Assembly (NCBI GenBank): GCA_015680685.1
Contig: MNCI01010715.1
Span: 129,787 to 193,786, forward strand
Reading direction: 5' to 3'
From: Gnetum montanum
Taxonomy: Eukaryota; Streptophyta; Gnetopsida; Gnetales; Gnetaceae
Length of the DNA stretch: 64,000 bases
Position numbers and translations under genes: made by a program. Positions 23,233 to 33,284 of the stretch are shown in pieces (within the stretch, counting starts at the first letter, position 1; each line of letters opens with the position of its first letter). The notes under the pieces are model-generated. The model was not told where the DNA came from, searched no databases, and saw only the letters and a list, made by a program, of their open reading frames with translations.

Positions 23233-24560
23233 TGGGAACCCCAAAAGAATGATGAACCATTATCATACTAGTTTCCTAATGAAAATTTATTTACAAAATT
23301 AATAATGGCTTTAAACTCAACAATAAAGTCATGAATTATTGATTACATGACTTATGTTACTACATAAGAGCTTCCTGCTAAGTGGGAAAAGAAACATAAA
23401 GAACAGTTCCTTCACAAAGAGAAAAGATATATGAAAATCAATGGGAACCTTTACAAGATATGCGCTCATAGGTTAACAAGGTGGTGCATTCTAGAAGAGA
23501 GTTAACAAAGAGTCCTACACGATACACATGAAGGACCATGTGGTGATCACTATGCAGGATGAAGGATGATGCTAAAATTCATGATGGTAGGCTACTTTTG
23601 GTTTACCATATTTAGGGATATGCACCAGTTTGCATAATCTTGTGAAAAATGTCAAAGAGATGGATGGCCGATAGCTAGAAATTAGGGATAATAATAGTGG
23701 AGACATTTGGGAAATTGATTTCATGGGGCCCATCACACCAATGTCCAATGGAAAGTTTAACATTATAGTCATAGTTGATTATTATACAAAGTGGGTGGAT
23801 GTAGTTGTAGTCAAGGATTGTACATCCAAAATAGCTACTAAATTCTTTCAACATGTGGTGAATAGATTTAGAGTGCCACACATGTTTATATTTGACAATG
23901 GGACTCATTTTATACAAGCTACATTCAAAAAGCTAATGCAAATACTTAGGGTAAATCACAAATTAACTACACCATATCATCCCCAAGCAAATGATCAAGT
24001 AGAAGTGACTAACCAAGAAATTACAAGAATATTAACTAGAACAATCAGTTGTTATAAGAAGGATTGAAGCATGACAATTAACGATGCTTTGTGGATGTAT
24101 AGATCTAACTAGAAACTTCCTATAGGATATTGTCTAGATGAGTTAGTTTATAGTACATTATCCACACTATTGATTCAGGTAGAACTCCATACCCTTTCTA
24201 CTACCAGTACAATTGACCTTAATTTAAGCTTAGCTCAAAATAAACACCTTATGAATCTTAATATTCTAGATGAAAATCAGTTAGTAGCCTAAATGAGTAA
24301 CAAATTTAACAAAAAGTTCTCTAAATGTAGGCATGATGTCAGAATAAGACAAGTTCAATTAAGCCAGGCAATAAATTCCTCTACTATAATCCTAATCATG
24401 TCCCATAAAAGGCTAAGTTCCAAACCTTATGGGAAGAACCCTACATCGTTCATGCTACATACTGATTTGGCACCATGCAGATCTATCACCTAGCAACCCC
24501 ACAGAAGCTAATTTTTATCAATATTACTCAAGTCAAGCCATATCATAACTTTCTTTACTC
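23233..24560 (+). pseudogene. Element C integrase (broken)
   Basis: Integrase inserts the element cDNA into chromosomal DNA. The HHCC zinc-binding region is at about 23515-23665 (DTHEGPCGDHYAG, later SCEKCQRDG). The catalytic core is at 23700-24066. The open 114-codon stretch carries MGPITPMSNGK, VDYYTKWVDVVVV, FIFDNGTHF and HPQANDQVEVTNQEI, so the second Asp and the final Glu of the DDE triad are present. The first Asp lies in a shifted frame just upstream (about 23718). The C-terminal region to about 24540 includes WEEPYIVHAT-like sequence. Confidence 0.82.
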
Positions 24561-26111
24561 TTTCAAGGAATCTACCCTATCTACCAAGTAGTTTACCACC
24601 CGTTCCATCTTCTAATTATCCACTTCTCATAATAGTCATGGGGGTGTCAAATTTGACAATTAGGCATGAGGTTTCCTTTTGACACTTTTCTACTTTTTAC
24701 CTTTTTACTTTTTCTTATCAATCTTACATTCCTTTATACTTTTCCCATTTCTTAAATATTTTCTATTCTTTAATACCTTTTAACTTCTTTCCATATTTTT
24801 CCATTCTTATCATTTTTTTCATTCTTATCATTAATCTATAATTTCTCATTGGTTTTCTTGTCCATATTTTTGTTGATTTTTCTAATAAAGCGCAAGCAAT
24901 AAAACAAGATGTACGCCCAATAATGTGAATTTATCCCTATATTATCAAATCATTGAAGGATTAATTATATATACAATGAGACCACATCCTCCATCCACTC
25001 ATTTCCAATAATAATAGGTTCTTACCATGGAAATAATGATATTCTTTCCACAATAAAAAATAAAATAAATTTATGATCATTATGCCTAGATAGAAAAGTG
25101 AAGAACCAAGTAGGAATAGAAATGGTGTGACATTTAGAGGATTTTTGGATTCTCTACGACTACTACTATAAGCCTTATCCCATTATTAAGTTGCATCATT
25201 CACTTGAGTTTTAACAAAAAATGGAAGTATGTATAAAATAACTGATACCTTACCATGTCATTTGAAAGACATGTTACCCATGCCTGAAGGCACTCCTCTA
25301 TCCAATGGCCAAGTCTTCTATTAAAAAATTAAAGTGTGCTATTAATAATAAACTACTTCCTTGAGCTCCATTACCAAGTGTTAATACTCCTTGTAGTGTA
25401 GTAATCTTGTGGTTATTAGTTTTGATATGATACAATGCAATATCACTGGTAAGTCATATGGACTTGGTTTGAATCTTGGATGGAAAGGTTAATGATCACT
25501 TTAACCATACATTACACATAAGAATTCATTATGCCTTTGGTAAGATACCTCACATTCTAATTTTTACAATTCCTTGCTATTTCGATTCCACCTCAGTATT
25601 ATATATAATCATACTTTAATGGTTCTGCATAATATAGTGTTATTTTCTCATCAAGGTGATACTAACAAGTGTGTTTTGAAAGATAGGTATGTTTAACATT
25701 CAACTTCTTGAGTGTCTACAGACACTTGTAGCTATGGCTATACAAGGGCACTAAGGGCTGAAGCCTGATTTGGAGAGGAATCACTTGCATAACTCTTGTG
25801 CTTCATCCATAATGACCAATTCCACATCATCTTGTGCCCTTGAAACATTTAAATCATCATTTTTACTTTTCTCCATACTCATAACTAATCATACTTTTGG
25901 CAATTCCTACCACCATCTCCTATATACTTCATTGACTTACTTTGCCAAAGTTCTTCCTTTAACTTTTATTGCCAAATTTTCTTATTTTAAGCATCATCTA
26001 TGATCAAGACCCCTTCAAACCATCTCTACATCTTCTAAACTATTCATTTAATTCAATTTTTCTACCAAAAATTATTCAAAATCTAAAATTTTTTTATGGT
26101 AAAATCATAGT
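24561..26111 (+). other. Element C conserved non-coding tail
   Basis: It contains TAGTCATGGGGGTG (24633-24646), a polypurine-like copy just after integrase. A T-rich stretch built of TTTTCCATTTCTT-like units follows (24690-24830). GACATGTTACCCATGCCTGAAGG is at 25268-25290, shared with D and E. CTATACAAGGGCACTAAGG at about 25738 is also shared. No coding potential is credible; the open frame at 25770-26003 has no family features. Confidence 0.7.
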
Positions 26112-26188
26112 TCGATGTATTAGGCCCTAATATGTCGTAGCTACAATGTCATATCTACGATGTTGCCAATAAAAAATTCTATATATAC
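26112..26188 (+). promoter_or_regulatory. U3-like promoter cassette upstream of the third ORF of C
   Basis: Repeated short motifs (TCGATGTATTAGGCCC, CTAATATGTCG, CAATGTCATATC, CTACGATGTTG) are followed by TCTATATATAC (26178-26188), a TATA-like stretch. Motif style and spacing resemble the U3 of the C/D LTR (30512-30591: ATTAGATCCCTAATATC, GATACGATGTCAC, TATACGATATC, TATAAATA). It lies 560 bp upstream of the ORF. A promoter role is inference. Confidence 0.45.
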
Positions 26189-26348
26189 ATGTGGGAGCTA
26201 GTAGATTTTTCATTTTCTATATTTCAAGCAAGGGGAGTTCATGCTATGTTTCTAACCTTCTAACACCTAAATTTCTAAGCTCCATAAATTTCTTACTATA
26301 CATTTGATATGCATGATTCTTAAACCCTCTTAATCATAGGGCGATCAA

Positions 26349-26366
26349 CTTAGTCATGGGGGAGAG
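26349..26366 (+). other. Internal polypurine-tract-like copy in C
   Basis: CTTAGTCATGGGGGAGAG repeats the motif seen at the true 3' PPT of A and E and after integrase in C and E. It lies between the promoter-like cassette and the third ORF. Confidence 0.6.
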
Positions 26367-26748
26367 TATTGTGCATAATTTGTGTAATTTGAGAAAAATT
26401 TCCTAATTCCAAGAAGAGTACATTAAGGGTAAGAATAATAACAATTAATCAAATTTTGATCAAATACTTAAATAAAAACTAATAGGCTTAACTAATTCTC
26501 CTAACTATCCATTTAAATATATAATAAACAAGAGAATAACAATTGTGTGAGGCCATAATAATTTAAAGATACAAAAAATAAAGATTTCTTTTTGAAATTT
26601 TTCTAACCCTATAATCATAATAAGAGCCATAAATTAATACTATGGATAAAATTTTGATCAAATCCAAGAACTCAAGAGAGGATTATGAACCATTAGGAAT
26701 TTATTTGAAATCCTTGGGTAATCTCAAACAAATCCTTCATGATTGCAA

Positions 26749-29700
26749 ATGGCTCCTAAAAGATCCATAGCCAAAGGATCCTCACATTAAAGGGGTAAGA
26801 GACCCAAAGGTAGAGGATAAGCTAGAAAACAAACTCCACAAGTAGAGCAAGAGGCTTAATCCTTCAACATCCATCAAGAAATATCTACAATAGAACACTC
26901 TGCATAAGTTGAGGCTGAAGCATTACCAACTCCAGAGCAAGGACAACATCTCACACTATTAGCCGAATGTATCCAAGCTATTTAGGAGAAATCAATCATG
27001 TCCATTTCATCATGTAACTCAACTTCAGAAAGTTCATGAAAATTGCACTTGTCAACATTCTAGAACATCTCCAAGCCTCTTCTATGTGGTCAACTCTATC
27101 ATGGAGTGGAGAATGGTACTTAGGAGAAGTATATCAATTTTGGAAAAAAGAAATAGGATGATGTCATTGTTAAGATAAAAGGAGTGTCAGTATCTTATTA
27201 CATGGAAGCAATCACAAAGGCAATAAATATTCCTAATGTCAAAGTAAAGATTGCACAACTATCTATAAGATTCAACATAAATGTAAAGAAGTTGTGGCTA
27301 CAAAGGGCTTATGGTAAACCAAATAAAGAATATAGTGAATTTTCTACTAAAGAGAAAATATATTTTAAGACCAAAACTTATCAATTTTTTTCACCAATAA
27401 GAAAAATAGAATTTCCACCTATGCTACCATAAGAAGTTCCATTCTCCTGAAGAAATTCAATGCAAACATGGCTCATTTATTGCTTCTAGAAATTCAAAGA
27501 AGATTTAAAGAAAAGAAGTCATGGAAACTCACTTTACCATTTCCTTGCCTCATTAGAAGGTTGTGCAAGTAAGTATGAGCTTTGGGTTATACCAATGACA
27601 TTCTACACAAGGTCTAGAATGCATGTTATGTTAAAATATTAAAGCCAATGTCTCCAAAGAAAGATTAGCTAGAGAATCTAGCAAGCATTAAGGGAGCTAT
27701 CAGGTTTACACCTGCAAGAAACATCCCAACTATGGGAGAAGAACAAATAGGACCTAATGGGTCAACAAAAGTTGATGATAGACCTAAATTAAGTTCTCCA
27801 CCAGTACAAGACTATCAATCTTCCATGAGCCACTTGTAACAAATTACTAAAACTATAAGCTGGGAAAATAGGGAAGGTCCTACAATGTACAAAGTAAGAG
27901 ATAATTTTGTAAGACCTGGAGTATTCATAGGATCAACTAGTGATCAAATATCATTATAAGAAGGAGAAGATAAGGACTAGACATAACAAATCTTAGGGAA
28001 TGCTGCATCCTTCTAGATTACGCTAAAGACAAAAGAAGAAGCCATAGTTGTGATAATGCAACACTAGGATGTAACAAAAGTCATTGAAGTTATCACTAAC
28101 CATATAAAGGAATCCTTTAATGTTTCCATTGTACCACCAGCAAATATTACAAGAGCCAAAAATGTACAAACTATAGCTAGAACCTCTATGGCCCCACAGA
28201 AGCATGAAGATATCTTAGATCAACTACTATAGATAGGACACATGATTCAGAATCTATTTAATATCCCTAGTGATATCACTGTAGTACAATCATATCTAAT
28301 TTCAACAAAGGAAAAGGTGATAATGGTAGAAACTAGAGCTGAGCATGTAGAAAATGAAGTGCAAAGTTTGCAAGCTGCATTGGCAACAATAAGAGCAAAA
28401 AGAAGAGACCTTGCAAAGTACATAGTGCTAGATTAGCTAGACAAATTCAGAATAGAACAAGTGGTCCACCTAATTACCGAAAACATCCAAGTAGAGATGG
28501 AGAAAGAGAAAATAACATGGAACACCTCTATGGTAGAAGACCAAACATACACTCACGGTAAAGCACTAACTACCCTAGAAGAAGAAAATAAGAAAATTAC
28601 TACAAAAAATGTAAGGTTGACTAATATAAAAAACAAAATAATTTTCTCAAAGAAAGCATCAATTAGCTTTGAAAGTAATTTGCCAAAGTCAACCATGACA
28701 TGTAGAAATTAAAAAGATAAAACAAAACACTATTAATGGAAGAAGTCTACACAATCTGCCAAAAGTTAGCAATTTATATTAAGGCATAGCAAAATAAGGC
28801 CAAAAGGCATGAAAGACTCAAGGAACACTTCAAGGACCAAGTGGAATGTAATAGAAGCAGCTAAAGTTATCATTAACAATTTCAAGAAATCTTGTAATAT
28901 TTCCATTATGCCACCAGTAGATATTATAGGAGCCAAAGATGTAGACACTATAGTTGGAACCTCTATTGCACCACAAGAGCATGAAGATATCTTGGATTGA
29001 CTAATGTAGATAGGATAGATAATGCAAAATCTTTATGATATCCCCAATGATAACATTGTAGTACAATCAAATCTAATTTAAACAAAGGGTAAGTTTATAA
29101 TGGCAGAAACTAGAGCTGAGCACGCAAAAAATAAAATGTAGAGTTTGCAAGCTAAATTAGCAACATTAAGAGTAGAATTGAAAGACCTTGTAAAGTACAT
29201 AGTGCTAAACTAGCTAGACAAATTCAAAACAAGACAAGTGGCCCAACTGATTGCTAGGAACATCTAAGTAAAGATGCAAAAAGAGAAAGCAACGTCGAAT
29301 GCATCTACGGTGAAAGACCAAACATACATTCACATCAAAGCACTAACTATCCTAGGAGAAGAAAGCAATAAAATTACTATAGAAAACATAAGGTTGACTA
29401 ATATAAAAAAACAAAAGAATGTTCTCAAAGAAAGCATTTATTAGCTTCAAGTGCAATTTTCCAAAGTCAACAAAGACATGCAAAAATTAGGCAAAGAAAA
29501 TAAAATACTATCAATGGAAGAAGTTCATGCAATACACTAGAAGTCAACAATTCAGGTTAGCACGTGACAAAACAAAGCCGAAAAGCATGAAAGACTTAAG
29601 GAACACTTTAGGAACAAAGTGGGAATGTATAAACAAATCAATGAAAAATAGATCTAGATGGCTAAGGCAAAAATTAACTCAATTACAATGCAAACACCTG

Positions 29701-30293
29701 ATTGGCAGCCAATCTTGGATGGTCTTGCCCACATCCATCAAGCTAAAGTGAAAAACAAAGAACTGCAAATCGAAGACGTCATAAAATACATGGGATTATC
29801 AAATCTTGGACATGCTAATCTAGCCATGCTCATAGTAGGTAGATCAAGAAATGAATTGGAGCAATAAGTGGCTGCAACATATGCATTATATGAGAAAGAG
29901 TTTGCAGATAGAAAGGATGTGCAACAAATATTGCATATTGCAAACTCAAAACTTAAAGTGGTTAAAGCTAGCTACTAGGATCAAAAGCATGTAGTGGTAA
30001 ACCCAGTCCATAGAATGACTGACTATCAAGAATTAAGAAAAGTAGCAAGGGCATTTGAAAAAGAAAGATGATAGTTTTCAGCCTTTTATGTCAAAATAAT
30101 TAAAATGTTTCCATAGTTTCCATGCCCATGGGAGGTACCAACTCTAGTGAACATCGCCAAATTTGGCTAGATGGTACATGACCCTAAATTAGAAGAGAAG
30201 AAAGTTCAGGTGTTACTCAACAAATATAAAATCCCAAAGCCTAATGATAAAGGAAAGAAGTCAATGGAGGAGCCACCATCACTAGGGACATGA
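26749..30293 (+). pseudogene. Element C third ORF: plant-transposon-protein-like domain plus long coiled coil
   Basis: The start ATGGCTCC aligns with D's ATGGCCCC at 37711. The N-terminal part is Gly/Gln-rich. A globular region at about 26990-27600 has WSGEWYLGEVYQFW and an open stretch (27184-27432) with VSYYMEAITKAINIPNVKVK. It ends near LPFPCLIRRLCK, a signature I associate with the putative plant transposon protein domain (PF20167). The rest is heptad-like and rich in Lys, Glu and Gln (28242-30060), for example VENEVQSLQAALATIRAKRRD and NEAKKHERLKEHF-type segments. A 777-bp in-frame duplication lies within it. Stops are frequent, often at CAA/CAG-equivalent positions. No transmembrane segment or signal peptide is evident, so it is unlike a classical env. 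Its function is unknown. Confidence 0.6.
28071..29624. repeat. 777-bp in-frame tandem duplication in the third ORF of C
   Basis: Unit 1 (about 28071-28847) and unit 2 (about 28848-29624) align along their length. Landmarks CATGAAGATATCTT (28203, 28980) and CCAAACATAC (28541, 29318) are both exactly 777 bases apart, which is 259 codons. Element D has a single copy of the unit. Confidence 0.85.
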
Positions 30294-30457
30294 GGCTACA
30301 TCAAGCTTTATCATTTTGTTTTGTTTTGTTATTTTAATTTATCAAATTGTGTAAATTCTAGGATGCATGATAATTTTGTAAACACCACCCAAACCACAAT
30401 GAAATATTTATAGTAGAGCCAATTATGTAAATAAGTCTTAATATTCAAGTCTATATA
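30294..30457 (+). other. 3' end of element C with eroded polypurine tract
   Basis: After the ORF stop comes T-rich then AT-rich sequence. The last bases before the LTR align with D's 40520-40553 (ATGAGTTTCCAGTCAGTC), but the purine run CTAGGGATA is replaced by CTATATA. The PPT is therefore mutated. Confidence 0.5.
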
Positions 30458-31253
30458 TGATAAATTGAATTTTTTATCAACAACAATATCGAGTATCCAA
30501 TATTGGAGCCATGATATTAGATCCCTAATATCAGGGCACAAGATACGATGTCACATATACGATATCACAAACATGTGCAAGCCTATAAATATAAGACTTA
30601 GGCACACCGTCCACATATAGTTTCATTTCACACTTAGCGAAATTATGTTTGTTTGTTTTCTCAAATTTAGCACTTAGCACTTAGGAGTATATGTGCACAG
30701 TGTGATGTTTTGTAATTGAATGGAGTCTTTATTTGAGTGGATTGTACTTGGCCATGTTTCATGCATGGAAATAAAGATCAAGATTACTCTACACCATTGC
30801 TTGTTGTTAAGCAGAATGAGTACAACTAATCACAAACACTTAAGTATAACTACTTTGTAACCTAGTAGTACTATTACTTGATACGCCCACTAGTGTGGTA
30901 CTTGGTAATCCTAGTAGTAGTTACATGAAGTCCAAGGTGTGAATAGAAGGTCAAGACTGGATGCTCATCACCTAGGCTAGATTATATTCATTTACTATCA
31001 CTTAGATTTAGAAACCTTTAGTCTTACCTTATGTTTTCTAGGAGAATTATGGCCAACACAACATCATCTACCATATACCTCATTGTGAATTAAACCATAC
31101 ACCTCAACTTTACTAGCTCATGTGGGAAGACAACGATTGCAAACTCTAACCAATTATTCACATAATCACATTGTCTTGTTGACAGAATTTGACCAAGATC
31201 ATGTGTAAACACTCATATCTTATATGGTTGGTTGTTGGATACTCCACTCATCA
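30458..31253 (+). repeat. LTR shared by elements C (3') and D (5')
   Basis: It starts TGATAAATTGAA, like D's 3' LTR start TGATAAAAATAG, and ends CTCATCA before D's PBS. The U3 contains CAATATCGAG, CCAATATTGGAG, CTAATATCAGG and ACGATATCAC motifs, with TATAAATA at 30584-30591. It aligns over its length with 40554-41424, though visibly diverged. C's third ORF and an eroded PPT lie upstream; D's PBS and gag lie downstream. Confidence 0.8.
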
Positions 31254-31254
31254 C

Positions 31255-31272
31255 TGGCGCCAACACCAGGGA
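31255..31272 (+). other. Primer-binding site of element D
   Basis: TGGCGCCAACACCAGGGA follows the LTR. The first seven and several later bases match the tRNA-Asp complement; the middle GTTG is changed to AACA. Confidence 0.75.
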
Positions 31273-32050
31273 CACATTAGTGTAATGCTAAGTAATTGAT
31301 TTTTCAAAGTTTTTTGTATTTGAAACTCAAATTCAAATCAACAACTATAAGTAAAGCACACTTTTGACACAAACCATTTAAAAACTATAATATGGCCTCA
31401 CATAATGATCAACCATCACCTGCCAAGAAGACAAGAAGAATTAGTAATAGAATCATTGATGAAGAAGAATGGGGGATGCCAATGCAAACACAAATCACTT
31501 ATGCTCACACTGATTTGTACCATCCAAACTTTACTTTCATCTTCCATCAGGATAAGAAAATGAGGTGGAGAGACATACAAGGCAACATAGTCCTACCTCT
31601 AGAACACGCAACACTAAACATTCTACAAACTGCTCTAAGAGAAATGCGTTTGAACCAAATTTAGGAAGGGTATCATGTGACTCAACACATGACCAGATCC
31701 TATGAACCCACAAAGAGAAGAGATGCTACCATAGAGATCAAACATATACATAACAAAGGGAAGCAAACCAACATTTTGTTGTCATAAAAGAACTTGATGC
31801 TAATCAATTCATTTTAGAACAATTTCACTAGAACCATGAAGAGCCATCAAAAACACATATCATCAAACTAAAGGAACTTGTCAAAGCCCTACTTCATTCT
31901 ACTCTTGCATAGACACACAAGGGGGAGGCTACTGACTCAACATACAAGTGGGACTCTAGGCCAAGGGTTCTTGATAAATCCTATAGAGAAACATACAAGA
32001 GTCATGAAAGTAGAACTAGTCAACACCATTCTTCTACTACCTCATTAGCC

Positions 32051-32880
32051 NNNNNNNNNNNNNNNNNNNNNNNNNNNNNNNNNNNNNNNNNNNNNNNNNN
32101 NNNNNNNNNNNNNNNNNNNNNNNNNNNNNNNNNNNNNNNNNNNNNNNNNNNNNNNNNNNNNNNNNNNNNNNNNNNNNNNNNNNNNNNNNNNNNNNNNNNN
32201 NNNNNNNNNNNNNNNNNNNNNNNNNNNNNNNNNNNNNNNNNNNNNNNNNNNNNNNNNNNNNNNNNNNNNNNNNNNNNNNNNNNNNNNNNNNNNNNNNNNN
32301 NNNNNNNNNNNNNNNNNNNNNNNNNNNNNNNNNNNNNNNNNNNNNNNNNNNNNNNNNNNNNNNNNNNNNNNNNNNNNNNNNNNNNNNNNNNNNNNNNNNN
32401 NNNNNNNNNNNNNNNNNNNNNNNNNNNNNNNNNNNNNNNNNNNNNNNNNNNNNNNNNNNNNNNNNNNNNNNNNNNNNNNNNNNNNNNNNNNNNNNNNNNN
32501 NNNNNNNNNNNNNNNNNNNNNNNNNNNNNNNNNNNNNNNNNNNNNNNNNNNNNNNNNNNNNNNNNNNNNNNNNNNNNNNNNNNNNNNNNNNNNNNNNNNN
32601 NNNNNNNNNNNNNNNNNNNNNNNNNNNNNNNNNNNNNNNNNNNNNNNNNNNNNNNNNNNNNNNNNNNNNNNNNNNNNNNNNNNNNNNNNNNNNNNNNNNN
32701 NNNNNNNNNNNNNNNNNNNNNNNNNNNNNNNNNNNNNNNNNNNNNNNNNNNNNNNNNNNNNNNNNNNNNNNNNNNNNNNNNNNNNNNNNNNNNNNNNNNN
32801 NNNNNNNNNNNNNNNNNNNNNNNNNNNNNNNNNNNNNNNNNNNNNNNNNNNNNNNNNNNNNNNNNNNNNNNNNNNNNNNN
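32051..32880. other. Assembly gap (830 N)
   Basis: All bases are N. By comparison with the flanks it should hold central gag sequence of D plus the missing part of LTR G, or a whole element of that family if the gap size is nominal. Confidence 0.97.
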
Positions 32881-33284
32881 ATGCTCGTAATTGAGTCGTA
32901 CTCATGCATTGCGTCAAGCAGCCGATTCCTTGACTAGCCGTACACGTCCGTAGACGCTCGTAATCAAGTCGTACTTGAACGCACTAGGAAAGCAGTAAAT
33001 GAAAGCAATAAATGAAACCACGTGCTGCAAGGTTTATCCAAACAAGTTCATCTTTATTGCCATACACAACTTGGGTTCAGGTTACAAGCTGCTCGAATAA
33101 AGAGCCGTTCACTCTAGGACTCCTACTGCGGGCACATGGGGAAAAATTCTAACTCTGGAGTGATCAATCTGCCAGAGCTTCGCTACACTAACCAGGATTG
33201 GGAAATGAAGGAAGTGCCGCCTCTTATTTATAGATATGATGGCGGGACGCGATATCGCGGCCTAGTGTAAATCGCGTCTCATCA
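32881..33284 (-). repeat. LTR G: partial minus-strand LTR nested in D's gag
   Basis: On the minus strand it begins TGATGAGACGCG (33284) and has TATAAATA at 33225-33232. It shares AGAGCTTCGCTACA, TGCGGGCACATGG and TGCTCGTAATTGAGTCG-type blocks with the LTR of B. Its U3 contains GCGATATCGCG, a near-palindrome. The rest lies in the N gap, so a solo LTR and a full element cannot be told apart. It is more GC-rich than its surroundings. Confidence 0.75.

Larger units (their letters stand above)
12371..31253 (+). mobile_element. Element C: Athila-like retrotransposon with gag, pol and an extra third ORF, interrupted by S
   Basis: The order is gag (12372-14950), protease (14994-15620), RT start (15700-16342), nested S (16343-22382), RT/RNase H (22383-23232), integrase (23233-24560), tail, promoter-like cassette, third ORF (26749-30293), eroded PPT and LTR (30458-31253). 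The 5' LTR, PBS and leader are not seen. The gag start directly abuts the end of element A, so the 5' part may lie on the far side of A, outside the window. All reading frames are decayed. Confidence 0.8.

Noticed and set aside
28242-28712. Separate small coiled-coil genes in the 28-29 kb region
   Set aside because: They are pieces of the single long third ORF of element C, cut by in-frame stops and repeated by the 777-bp duplication.
32037-32917. Two 290-codon open frames on the minus strand
   Set aside because: They consist almost entirely of N and exist only because N cannot form a stop codon.
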